Source of the DNA: Ruegeria arenilitoris
GTDB taxonomy: Bacteria > Pseudomonadota > Alphaproteobacteria > Rhodobacterales > Rhodobacteraceae
Direction of reading: 5' to 3'
Assembly: GCF_013030265.1 (NCBI RefSeq)
Contig: NZ_WPZQ01000012.1
Location: forward strand, 111,935 to 175,934
DNA: 64,000 bases
A program made the translations under genes and the position numbers. This document shows, piece after piece, positions 1 through 7,253 of this stretch (its first letter is position 1; each line of letters begins with the position of its first letter). The notes under the pieces were generated by a model, which was not told where the DNA came from, did no database searches, and was given only the letters and a program-made list of their open reading frames with translations.

Positions 1-745
1 CCAGATGCACCTTCTTCAGCGTATCGGCTGCATTCTTGGAAATCGCGGTTCCGGCGCGGGTCGAACCGGTGAAGCTGACCATATCCACATCGGGGTGCCC
101 CGAAAGCTGCGAACCAACGCCGGCACCGTCCCCGTTCACCAGATTGAAGACACCGGCGGGGAAGCCTGCCTCATCCATCATCTCGGCAAAGATCATCGCG
201 TTCAGCGGGCTCTGCTCGGATGGTTTCAGCACCATCGTGCAGCCTGCGATGGCTGCTGCACCGACCTTGAGCGTGACCTGATTCATCGGCCAGTTCCATG
301 GCGTGATCAGCGCGGCAACACCTACGGCTTCATAAATGATGCGGTCGTTGGGGGCATGATCCCCCAGCGGGCGATCGAACTGAAACGCCTTGGCTGCTCG
401 GATGAAGTTTTTCAGATGCCAGGTCCCGGCACCAACCTGCTGTGTACGCGACATGTTGATCGGCGCGCCCATTTCCAGCGACATGGCCTGCGCTAGATCT
501 TCGGCGCGGGTCTGGTAGATTTCGATCAGCTTTTCCACCAGCGCGATACGCTCTTCCACTGGCGTTTCCATCCAGCCGGGCAGCGCTGCCTTGGCGGCGG
601 CGACCGCAGCATTCGTATCAGCTTCGGCCCCCAGAGAAATCACGGCACAGGGCTCTTCGGTCGACGGGTTGATTACCTGGAAATCATTTGCCGCCGAGGG
701 GGCGACCCATTTGCCGTTGATATAGAAATCGCGTTTTTCGATCAT
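1..745 (-). CDS. Aldehyde dehydrogenase family protein, 3' part outside window
   Basis: The first 248 residues of an NAD(P)-dependent aldehyde dehydrogenase are present. They show the N-terminal YINGKWV strand, the cofactor-site TPWNWPMNQ motif and the FTGSTRAG Rossmann turn. The catalytic Glu and Cys regions lie beyond position 1, so substrate and activity cannot be judged. The start is the ATG at 743-745, preceded on the minus strand by a GGAGGA ribosome site. A perfect CGACCGATCGGTCG palindrome lies 28 bp upstream and suggests TetR-type control. The gene is divergent from the peroxiredoxin gene. Confidence 0.93.
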   Translation of the reverse strand, partial: MIEKRDFYINGKWVAPSAANDFQVINPSTEEPCAVISLGAEADTNAAVAAAKAALPGWMETPVEERIALVEKLIEIYQTRAEDLAQAMSLEMGAPINMSRTQQVGAGTWHLKNFIRAAKAFQFDRPLGDHAPNDRIIYEAVGVAALITPWNWPMNQVTLKVGAAAIAGCTMVLKPSEQSPLNAMIFAEMMDEAGFPAGVFNLVNGDGAGVGSQLSGHPDVDMVSFTGSTRAGTAISKNAADTLKKVHL

Positions 746-772
746 GGCTCATCCTCCGGAGCAGAAATCAAT

Positions 773-786
773 CGACCGATCGGTCG
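773..786. promoter_or_regulatory. TetR-type operator palindrome upstream of the aldehyde dehydrogenase
   Basis: CGACCGATCGGTCG is a perfect 14-bp inverted repeat. Operators built on ACCGACC/GGTCGGT half-sites are typical of TetR/AcrR-family repressors. It lies in the leader of the leftward aldehyde dehydrogenase. No TetR gene is adjacent in the window, so the cognate regulator may lie left of position 1. Inference from symmetry and placement only. Confidence 0.6.
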
Positions 787-836
787 GTTTTCTAGGGCAC
801 TCTGTCACCCGACCCGATGCGGGGCAAGTGGGAAAT

Positions 837-856
837 CATAATTTGATCAAATTATG
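837..856. promoter_or_regulatory. Perfect 20-bp palindrome upstream of peroxiredoxin
   Basis: CATAATTTGATCAAATTATG is perfectly self-complementary and AT-rich within GC-rich surroundings. It sits in the 219-bp divergent intergenic region, about 108 bp before the peroxiredoxin start. Its size and symmetry fit a dimeric regulator such as a MarR/OhrR, Fnr/Crp or Fur-type protein. The exact family cannot be fixed from the site alone. Confidence 0.5.
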
Positions 857-964
857 TATCTGCCAAATCTTCTGACAGAGCAACATGAATGGTTTAACCT
901 CTGCGCAAAGTGATTAGGTTGGCATCAACCGACTCGGAGTTTTTCACAGGAAAGGAGATTCCTA

Positions 965-1615
965 ATGGGTTTGCGCATCAACGATACCGTCCCGAATTTC
1001 ACCGCTGAAACGGATCAGGGCACCGTTCAGTTTCACGACTGGATTGGCGACAGTTGGGCCATCCTGTTCTCGCACCCCAAGGACTTCACCCCTGTCTGCA
1101 CCACCGAGTTTTCGGCCGTTGCACAGTTGAACGACGAATGGGCGGCGCGGAACACCAAGGTCATTGGTGTGTCGGTCGATGGTGTCGAGGACCACAAGAA
1201 GTGGAAAAAGGACATCGAGGAATACGGCAAGGCCAACCCCGGTTTCCCGATTATCGCTGATGATGGTCTGGCCGTGTCGAAAGCCTTCGACATGCTGCCG
1301 GCCGAAGCCTATCTGCCCGATGGCCGTACGCCTGCCGACAGCGCCACTGTGCGCTCGGTCTTTATCATTGGCCCGGACAAGCAACTGAAACTGTCGATGA
1401 CCTATCCAATGACTGTTGGTCGGAACTTTGCCGAAATCCTGCGCGCGCTGGATGGTCTGCAGATGAGCGCCAAAGGTGTCGCGACGCCGGCAAACTGGGT
1501 TCCGGGTGAGGATGTAATCATCCCGCCGACCGTCTCGAACGAAGACGCCAAAGAGAAATTTGGCGAGTTTGAGACAATCTTCCCCTACCTGCGCAAGACC
1601 AAAGCGCCTGAGTAA
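965..1615 (+). CDS. Peroxiredoxin, 1-Cys (Prx6) type
   Basis: This 216-residue thiol peroxidase should reduce H2O2 and organic hydroperoxides in the cytoplasm. The peroxidatic Cys is Cys45 in the motif PVCTTEF, preceded by HPKDFTP. The length and the long C-terminal domain (from about residue 150, with VPGEDVIIPPTVSNEDA) are those of Prx6/AhpC-TSA 1-Cys enzymes, and no second resolving Cys is seen. The start at 965 follows a strong AAAGGAG site. A long hairpin follows the stop codon. A 20-bp palindrome upstream may control it. Confidence 0.95.
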   Translation: MGLRINDTVPNFTAETDQGTVQFHDWIGDSWAILFSHPKDFTPVCTTEFSAVAQLNDEWAARNTKVIGVSVDGVEDHKKWKKDIEEYGKANPGFPIIADDGLAVSKAFDMLPAEAYLPDGRTPADSATVRSVFIIGPDKQLKLSMTYPMTVGRNFAEILRALDGLQMSAKGVATPANWVPGEDVIIPPTVSNEDAKEKFGEFETIFPYLRKTKAPE

Positions 1616-1636
1616 GGGTTAAACCCTTCTGAAATT

Positions 1637-1672
1637 CCGCGTGCCCTGATCCTTCAGATACAGGGCACGCGG
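1637..1672. terminator. Long stem-loop between convergent genes
   Basis: A 12-bp perfect stem (CCGCGTGCCCTG paired with CAGGGCACGCGG) with a 12-nt loop lies between the end of the peroxiredoxin gene and the end of the leftward outer-membrane protein gene. Neither strand has a clear T-run after the stem, so it may act as a 3'-end protecting or bidirectional stop structure rather than a classic intrinsic terminator. Confidence 0.5.
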
Positions 1673-1712
1673 GTAGAGGAAACGGAACCGAGACGTTTCC
1701 CCTGTGCTGCGT

Positions 1713-2402
1713 TCAGAAGCTGTAGCGCAGACCGAAGTTCACGCTGAACGTATCCAGATCATCCTCAACCGTGCCGGTCGACGCTCCGTTTGGTGCCAGC
1801 CGTTGCGAGGACACATCGAAGGCACGGGAATAGCGGGCATCGACGGTAAACGCGGTTGAGCTGTTGATTTCATAGGCCACACCCGCAATCAGCTGTGCCG
1901 CAAAATTGGTGTCGCTGTCATCCAGTGCTACGCCGGGTCCATAGACAAAGTTCAGATCAGAATAGGTGGCGCCCAGACCAAACCCGGCAAATGGAGTGAC
2001 CTTGCCGCTCTGTTTGAAGTCAAACAGCACGTTGGCAAACAACGAGGTCTGGCTGACATCGCCCGACACGTTGCCTTCGGGCGCCGGGCCGTTGCCCGAG
2101 AAATTCACACCATCCACATCATTGTCTCGATAGGACAGTTCCAGCTCGATCCGTGTGCCGACATTGTCGTTCGACCATTGTGGTATTTCCTTACCTATGG
2201 CCAGGCCAAGCCCGTATCCACCATCAAAATCCGTATCGACCGACTGAGTCGCAGCGCCGATTGTGCCCGAGAAGTCGCTGTCCTGCAGTTGGCTGTATCC
2301 AATAAAGCCCTGAATATAGGCGCCGTCCGACAGGCTTTGGGCGGCCAATGCCGATGCGCTCAGCGTCAGGGCGGCCGATGTCAGGAGAAGACGAGTAACC
2401 AT
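1713..2402 (-). CDS. Outer-membrane beta-barrel protein
   Basis: This 229-residue protein has a cleavable signal peptide (MVTRLLLTSAALTLSASALA, cleavage near AQS). Alternating amphipathic strands rich in Gly and Tyr follow, and it ends in LRYSF, the aromatic C-terminus recognised by the BAM complex. It resembles the OmpW/OmpA-like eight-stranded barrel families with no attached peptidoglycan-binding domain. The start at 2402 was chosen because AAAGGA precedes it by 7 nt and the signal peptide begins there; a longer ORF upstream lacks both. Specific function unknown. Confidence 0.82.
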   Translation of the reverse strand: MVTRLLLTSAALTLSASALAAQSLSDGAYIQGFIGYSQLQDSDFSGTIGAATQSVDTDFDGGYGLGLAIGKEIPQWSNDNVGTRIELELSYRDNDVDGVNFSGNGPAPEGNVSGDVSQTSLFANVLFDFKQSGKVTPFAGFGLGATYSDLNFVYGPGVALDDSDTNFAAQLIAGVAYEINSSTAFTVDARYSRAFDVSSQRLAPNGASTGTVEDDLDTFSVNFGLRYSF

Positions 2403-2685
2403 AACTGTGTCCTTTGTTCCGAATGGTGCATGGCGCACATGTGGGAGAGAGGGCAGCAAAAGGAAGGCTCCGGGCCTTCACGCCGGGTCACTCTTAGTTG
2501 GCGCTGCGTGAGCGAATAAATTCTGCTCGTGAATTGTCCTTTGCTTTGCCGCCAACCGGCAGTCATTCGCCACCTGCAGTGCGGCATGGTGGTTGATGCC
2601 AATTTAGGGATTGCTCTGAAATTCCAAACGGGGGTAGGTCAGGTTGAGGGCAGGGGTCTCAGCAAGGCCGATGTAAGAGCTTAAA

Positions 2686-3054
2686 GTGCAACTGGAACCG
2701 GGCAAAGATATCAGGAATTGGACGAGACGGGTCTTCGTTTCGGTTATGGCCCTGTCACTGCTCGTCTGGTCGCTGGCCCCGTCGTTTTCGCACCCAACAG
2801 ATTTTCTGCTGACCGAAGCCCGTGCTGAGGCTATTCACGACGATCACGGGCATTCACATGGCGACAGCGTCGATCGTTACTGGTCGTTGCACGGTCACAG
2901 TCATGATGTGGCCGATCACGACCACAGCTCGGCCATTCTGATCCGCAATGGTTCGGCCCTGCCGGTTACGGAGTACCGGCTGGCCGGGGTTCTGGACCCG
3001 TTCGTCGACCCACCCAATCCGGTTTATCGGCTCGAACGACCTCCGCGCGTCTGA
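2686..3054 (+). CDS. Small exported His-rich protein, candidate metal-binding periplasmic partner
   Basis: This 122-residue protein has a positively charged N-terminus (NWTRRV) and one hydrophobic segment at about residues 16-33. A histidine-rich stretch at about 49-81 contains HDDHGHSHGD, HGHSHD and DHDHSS, and the C-terminus ends in PPNPVYRLERPPRV. His clusters of this sort chelate Ni, Co, Zn or Cu. It sits directly upstream of a HupE/UreJ-type membrane protein, which supports a metal role. The start is GTG, the first available after an in-frame stop at 2674-2676; the ribosome site is weak. No named family recognised. Confidence 0.6.
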   Translation: MQLEPGKDIRNWTRRVFVSVMALSLLVWSLAPSFSHPTDFLLTEARAEAIHDDHGHSHGDSVDRYWSLHGHSHDVADHDHSSAILIRNGSALPVTEYRLAGVLDPFVDPPNPVYRLERPPRV

Positions 3055-3059
3055 TCTGT

Positions 3060-3075
3060 CCCGCCCTATGGCGGG
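3060..3075 (+). other. Intercistronic hairpin between His-rich gene and hupE-like gene
   Basis: CCCGCC-CTAT-GGCGGG is a compact 6-bp GC stem 5 nt after the His-rich gene and 38 nt before the HupE-like start. There is no T-run. It could tune relative expression of the two genes or stabilise the upstream mRNA. Inference only. Confidence 0.35.
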
Positions 3076-3113
3076 CTCAAAGATCATTCCTACAAAAAAG
3101 CGGAGATATTCTC

Positions 3114-3842
3114 ATGCACGCAGTCCAAAGGGGCTGGGGCGGGTTGGCGATGCGCCAATCCCTGCTTCTGGCAACCCTTATCCTTGCGGCGCTCGGGTTC
3201 AGTGCAACCTATGCCGCCGCGCATAATGTAACCGCCGGTGATGCCGGCTATATCCAGCAGATCTGGGGCGTCAAACTGATCCCCTTTGCCTATCTTGGCG
3301 CCAAGCACATGGTGACGGGATATGACCATATCCTGTTCCTGTTCGGAGTCGTGTTTTTCCTGTACAGGGCCAAACACGTCGCCACCTATGTCAGCATATT
3401 TGCCCTTGGGCATTCCACGACCATGCTGGCAGGGGTTTACTTCGGTTGGAACGTCAACGCCTATATCGTTGACGCGATCATCGGCCTGTCCGTCGTCTAC
3501 AAGGCGTTGGACAATCTGGGCGCTTATCAGCGCTGGTTCGGGTTTCAGCCAAATACCAAGCTGGCGACGCTGATCTTTGGGTTTTTCCACGGCCTCGGTC
3601 TGGCGACCAAAATCCTTGATTATGACATTCCGCAGGACGGGCTGCTGCCCAACCTTCTGGCCTTCAATGTCGGGGTCGAGATTGGCCAGATGCTGGCCCT
3701 GGCGATGATCCTGATCGTCATGGGTTTTTGGCGAAAGTCCCCGTTCTTCTGGAAACACGCCTACACGGTCAACGTGATGATGATGTCAGCCGGCTTTGTC
3801 CTGATTGGCTATCAGCTCACCGGCCTTTTCACCACAACCTGA
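3114..3842 (+). CDS. HupE/UreJ-2 family membrane protein, probable metal transporter
   Basis: This 242-residue multi-spanning inner-membrane protein has a signal-like first helix (residues 14-36) and roughly seven hydrophobic segments. It carries the family marks GYDH at 69-72, a His at 100 (GHSTTM), FFHGLG at 157-162 and FNVGVEIGQ near 184-192. HupE/UreJ proteins are linked to nickel or cobalt uptake, and these His, Asp and Glu residues in membrane segments are the expected metal path. GGAG precedes the ATG at 3114; an alternative ATG at 3150 has a poorer site. It lies between a His-rich exported protein and a membrane-anchor protein, suggesting one cassette. Confidence 0.85.
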   Translation: MHAVQRGWGGLAMRQSLLLATLILAALGFSATYAAAHNVTAGDAGYIQQIWGVKLIPFAYLGAKHMVTGYDHILFLFGVVFFLYRAKHVATYVSIFALGHSTTMLAGVYFGWNVNAYIVDAIIGLSVVYKALDNLGAYQRWFGFQPNTKLATLIFGFFHGLGLATKILDYDIPQDGLLPNLLAFNVGVEIGQMLALAMILIVMGFWRKSPFFWKHAYTVNVMMMSAGFVLIGYQLTGLFTTT

Positions 3843-3858
3843 ATTCGCGGAGAAACAC

Positions 3859-4479
3859 ATGTACAACTCTGAAAAACCTTCCCCTGAGGAGCTGCCAAGC
3901 TCGCAGCAACTCATTCGGTCCACCATTATCGCCGCGATTGCGGCCGTGGCCATTCTGATCACCATCGTTTTGCCAGCAGAGTACGGTATTGATCCCACGC
4001 GGATTGGCCGGGTTCTAGGGCTGACCGAAATGGGTGAGATCAAGACCGAACTGGCGGATGAGGCCGCCCGGGATGCACAGGCGGCAAGTGACGAGCAATC
4101 GAATCTGCTGCTGGATATCATGGGGGCCTTTGTTGGGGCCGCCTATGCACAAGAAAGCACTGAGCCCTGGTCAGACGAATTTTCATTCACCCTGACACCG
4201 GGCGAAGGGATCGAGTGGAAGTTGGTCATGGAAGAAGGTGCCGTCGCAGAATATGAGTGGGTCGCCGAAGGTGGGCGCATCAACTTTGATCTGCATGGCG
4301 ACAATTCGGATCAGTCGATCAGCTATGAAAAGGGCAGGGGCAAGACCGACGACCGCGGCGATCTGGTTGCAGCCTTTGATGGCAATCACGGCTGGTTTTG
4401 GCGCAACCGGGACAAGCAGGACATCACGGTGACCGTGAAACTGCGCGGTGCCTACAGCGATCTGAAACGCACTTACTGA
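3859..4479 (+). CDS. Single-span membrane-anchored protein of the HupE cassette
   Basis: This 206-residue protein has a short cytoplasmic tail, one transmembrane helix at about residues 18-40 (IIAAIAAVAILITIVLPAEY), a linker, and a beta-rich C-terminal domain from about 100 containing TLTPGEGIEWKLVMEEGA and GNHGWFWRNRD. I associate this architecture with proteins described only as transmembrane anchor protein beside HupE/UreJ genes in roseobacters. It starts 16 bp after the HupE-like stop with a GGAG site, so it is probably co-transcribed. The extracytoplasmic domain could be an accessory or metal-handling domain; function unknown. Confidence 0.75.
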   Translation: MYNSEKPSPEELPSSQQLIRSTIIAAIAAVAILITIVLPAEYGIDPTRIGRVLGLTEMGEIKTELADEAARDAQAASDEQSNLLLDIMGAFVGAAYAQESTEPWSDEFSFTLTPGEGIEWKLVMEEGAVAEYEWVAEGGRINFDLHGDNSDQSISYEKGRGKTDDRGDLVAAFDGNHGWFWRNRDKQDITVTVKLRGAYSDLKRTY

Positions 4480-4598
4480 TCAGGATGCCCCGGCTCAATC
4501 GCGAGTCGGGGCAACCACGGGCTTTGGCTCGATACCTCTCAAGTGAAATCATCGCATGTCGACGGGCCAGACGCTGCCCGGTTCAGCATCATGGCTGA

Positions 4599-5510
4599 CT
4601 AGCCGTGCAAATTGTCTTTCAAGTAACGCAGACCGGTGTCGATGATCACGGTCACCACGGTTTTACCCGGTCCAAGTTCCCGGGCTTTTTGTAGGGCTGC
4701 CCAAATGTTCGCACCGGACGTAACCCCGCCAAGCAGACCCTCGCTATGGGCCAGCGTTCGGGCGCCCCAATAAGCGTCTTCATCCTTCACCGGGATAACC
4801 GAGTCGATAAGGTCCCGGCGTAGTATCGCAGGCACAAAGGAAAGCCCGATCCCTTCAAGCTTGTGCGTACCGCCCGTATCCCCGCCCGAGATGTTGCGGA
4901 CATGGTAGGGTTCGATCGCAACGATTTCGGTCCCCGGATTGTGGGCTTTCAGAACCTCGGCATTGCCAGAGATACAGCCACCCCCTCCGGCAGCCATGAC
5001 AAAGGCATCGATTGGGCGGCTGGCCTGTGTCAGAATCTCCTGCGCCATGCCGTGGTAACCCAGCTTATTGTCCATGTTGTTGACCTGATCCGGCCAGAAT
5101 GTACCGGGTTCGCCGGTCAGTTCCTTGGCCCGTGCGATCATCCGGTTGATCACATCGGCAGTCAGCACACCGCCTTCTGCATGAACAATCTCGACTCCGG
5201 CGCCAAAGGCCCGCATCGTCTGTAGCTTTTCTTCGGAAAACCCGTTCGAGGATACAAAATGCGCCTCATAACCGCGCGTTGCGCAAACCATTGCAAGCGA
5301 ACTTCCGGTGCTACCGCCCGTATATTCGACGACGCGCCCTCCGGGTTTCAGTTCACCGCGCCGTTCTGCGCCTTCGATCATCGACAAGGCCATACGGTCT
5401 TTCATGCTGCCCGTCGGGTTTGCCCCCTCCCACTTAACATAGATGTCGGCGTGATCCGGTCCGGTCAGACGGGTCAGCTTGATGAGAGGTGTGTTTCCGA
5501 TGGCGAGCAT
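4599..5510 (-). CDS. PLP-dependent cysteine synthase/cystathionine beta-synthase family protein
   Basis: This 303-residue fold-type II PLP enzyme has the Schiff-base Lys at 37 in NPTGSMKDRM, the phosphate/substrate loop GGSTGSS at 65-71, and a glycine-rich cofactor site (AAGGGGCISG) near residue 170. The family makes cysteine from O-acetylserine or related compounds, or performs beta-elimination; substrate is not decided by sequence. It is divergent from an HxlR regulator, and a repeated AAGTTACT element lies in the shared promoter region, so the enzyme is probably the regulator's target. Confidence 0.88.
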   Translation of the reverse strand: MLAIGNTPLIKLTRLTGPDHADIYVKWEGANPTGSMKDRMALSMIEGAERRGELKPGGRVVEYTGGSTGSSLAMVCATRGYEAHFVSSNGFSEEKLQTMRAFGAGVEIVHAEGGVLTADVINRMIARAKELTGEPGTFWPDQVNNMDNKLGYHGMAQEILTQASRPIDAFVMAAGGGGCISGNAEVLKAHNPGTEIVAIEPYHVRNISGGDTGGTHKLEGIGLSFVPAILRRDLIDSVIPVKDEDAYWGARTLAHSEGLLGGVTSGANIWAALQKARELGPGKTVVTVIIDTGLRYLKDNLHG

Positions 5511-5535
5511 GATCAGGTCTTTCGAAGGTGAGAGT

Positions 5536-5592
5536 AGTAACTTCCATAAATTAAGTTACTATTTACATCAAGCTTCCATTTTTTAAGTTACT
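5536..5592. promoter_or_regulatory. Three-copy AAGTTACT operator array, probable HxlR sites
   Basis: AGTAACTT (5536-5543) and AAGTTACT (5553-5560) form an inverted repeat. The 20-bp block 5541-5560 is then repeated directly at 5573-5592, differing only in a 3-base AAA/TTT spacer, with a 32-bp period (about three helical turns). The array is AT-rich and fills the intergenic region between the PLP enzyme and the HxlR gene. Such an array fits cooperative binding of a dimeric winged-helix regulator. Confidence 0.65.
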
Positions 5593-5632
5593 AGAGTAAA
5601 CCGATGTGTGCATTGCCTGACCAGAGGATGAC

Positions 5633-6010
5633 ATGACTCAAGCCGATCATGAATTTCGCTCCCGCTGCTCCATTGCGCGCAGTCTTGAAATCCTGGGAGA
5701 TAAATGGACCCTTCTGGTGGTGCGCGATCTGATGTGGCACGGAAAACATACGTTTCAGGAACTCCAAAACAGCGAAGAACATTTGCCGCCGAACTTGTTG
5801 TCCCAACGTTTGAAACGACTGATGGAATGGGGATTGGTCGAGCGCGAGGCCTATCAGGACCGGCCTGTTCGCTATCGATATCAACTCACACCCCGGGGAC
5901 GAGAGTTGGAGCCTGCCTTGTTGCAGATCATGCGCTGGGGTCATGCGCATTTGGGTGGCGGACTTTATGATCCAGACAAAGGTGCCACAGTGGCAAATGC
6001 TTCCTACTAA
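5633..6010 (+). CDS. HxlR family winged-helix transcriptional regulator
   Basis: This 125-residue protein has the characteristic CSIARSLEILGDKWTLLVVRDL opening, a recognition region around NLLSQRLKRLMEWGLVER, and the wing YRYQLTPRGREL. Cys12 matches the position of the redox- or electrophile-sensing N-terminal Cys of many HxlR proteins such as HypR and YodB. It is divergent from the cysteine-synthase-like gene; repeated operator-like sequences lie between them. The C-terminal residues past about 105 are variable. Confidence 0.93.
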   Translation: MTQADHEFRSRCSIARSLEILGDKWTLLVVRDLMWHGKHTFQELQNSEEHLPPNLLSQRLKRLMEWGLVEREAYQDRPVRYRYQLTPRGRELEPALLQIMRWGHAHLGGGLYDPDKGATVANASY

Positions 6011-6025
6011 GGTCGCTTTGTACGG

Positions 6026-7045
6026 CTATGAAAGCCTGACAGCCTCTGGCGCGGTGCAATCAGCTGACAGCCCCACTGGAACCGACAGCTCGGATTGCAG
6101 CGCGCGTACCTCATAGGGTTTCAGGACCGGCAGCACAGTCGGACCGTAACTCTTTGCATTCAACGTCAATTCGGGGAAAAGCTCGAAAAGCTCGCGCCTG
6201 GTTGCAGGTGAAACCGCACTCATCGTGGTGTCACCGGGATAGAATGACTCAGACCAGACGCCTTCAACTTTGACCAGCTCGTGACTGTCGAACAGCAGAT
6301 GGATGTATATGACATCCTGATCGGGTGGCATCTGCGTGATATCCCGGCCATCGACCATGCCCTTTGCAGGGGCCAGCATCATGCTGTCGGCATAGTACAA
6401 CTCCATCGACGCGGATGTGACCGCGATCCGATGTTGAGGCGAGACAAGCAAGTCGCGCTGGGGGCAGCCTTTGGAAAAACTGTTTGCCCGAATGCGAATG
6501 GGGCAAAGATGAGAGTCGATCTTCAACTCATGTGCTGACAAGCGGCGTTTGCCGACCCAGCGCAGGGGTTTGCAACTGCCATCAGCGGTTACCACGTGGT
6601 CACCGGGTTTCAGTGTTTCTATCCGGCGCAGACCTGTCGGGGTTAGGATTCTTGAGCCAGCAGTGAAACATACGAAGGTGGGTATGGTGTCGTATTCGGT
6701 TGGCGGCGCAGTAACGATCGAGTTGTTGGTATTCGCAATCGTGTCCCCAACCGACACTTCGCCAGAAGTGACGACGACATATTGGGGATTTGAGAACTGA
6801 AGCAGCGTAAAGGTGACCGGATTCCCGCCGACGTTGCCGCTGTAAGTCTCAAACACCTGAAAGTTCGTAGAGTTGCCGATGAACCCGGGTACACCGCTGA
6901 CATCAAGCTGCGGATTTCCATCCGCATCCGGGTCTTCGAGGCTGTCATCAGTATCGATGATTTCGACCTGATAAGCGTTCAGCACTACGACATTGGTGTT
7001 ACTCAGAGGATCGCTGTTGATCTCGTAAATTGTGATAAATTCCAT
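6026..7045 (-). CDS. Hint-domain protein (Hint_2 type)
   Basis: This 339-residue protein has an N-terminal beta-rich region (about 1-125) of no recognised family. A Hint (Hedgehog/intein) fold begins at [21 protein letters not shown], with the nucleophile Cys and the block PGDHVVT. It continues through [10 protein letters not shown] and SPQHRI to [19 protein letters not shown]. This Hint_2 layout is common in roseobacters, often in predicted secreted or RTX-type proteins. No signal peptide is seen, so type I secretion or cytosolic autoprocessing is possible. A second, related Hint protein lies at 18911-20005. Confidence 0.85.
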   Translation of the reverse strand: MEFITIYEINSDPLSNTNVVVLNAYQVEIIDTDDSLEDPDADGNPQLDVSGVPGFIGNSTNFQVFETYSGNVGGNPVTFTLLQFSNPQYVVVTSGEVSVGDTIANTNNSIVTAPPTEYDTIPTFVCFTAGSRILTPTGLRRIETLKPGDHVVTADGSCKPLRWVGKRRLSAHELKIDSHLCPIRIRANSFSKGCPQRDLLVSPQHRIAVTSASMELYYADSMMLAPAKGMVDGRDITQMPPDQDVIYIHLLFDSHELVKVEGVWSESFYPGDTTMSAVSPATRRELFELFPELTLNAKSYGPTVLPVLKPYEVRALQSELSVPVGLSADCTAPEAVRLS

Positions 7046-7199
7046 GGCTGAAAGTCATCCAATCACAACAAGAGGTTAAATCTATAATGAAATGATACAC
7101 TTTTTGCGTGTGTCTTCATAGGGACTTTCACCGCTTGTTGAGTGCAGCGTGATCTGCAGACGTGCAGTACAGCTAAGTCGCGAAAGGTCGTGCTGGCAC

Positions 7200-7229
7200 A
7201 AAAAAGGCCCCGGTGTATCCACCGGGGCC
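7200..7229 (-). terminator. Intrinsic terminator of pnp
   Basis: Read on the minus strand, a perfect 10-bp stem (GGCCCCGGTG with CACCGGGGCC) and a 4-nt loop are followed by six T residues, 24 bp after the pnp stop codon. Strong rho-independent terminator. Confidence 0.92.
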
Positions 7230-7253
7230 TTCATCAGTCAAAAGGTGGGCAGA

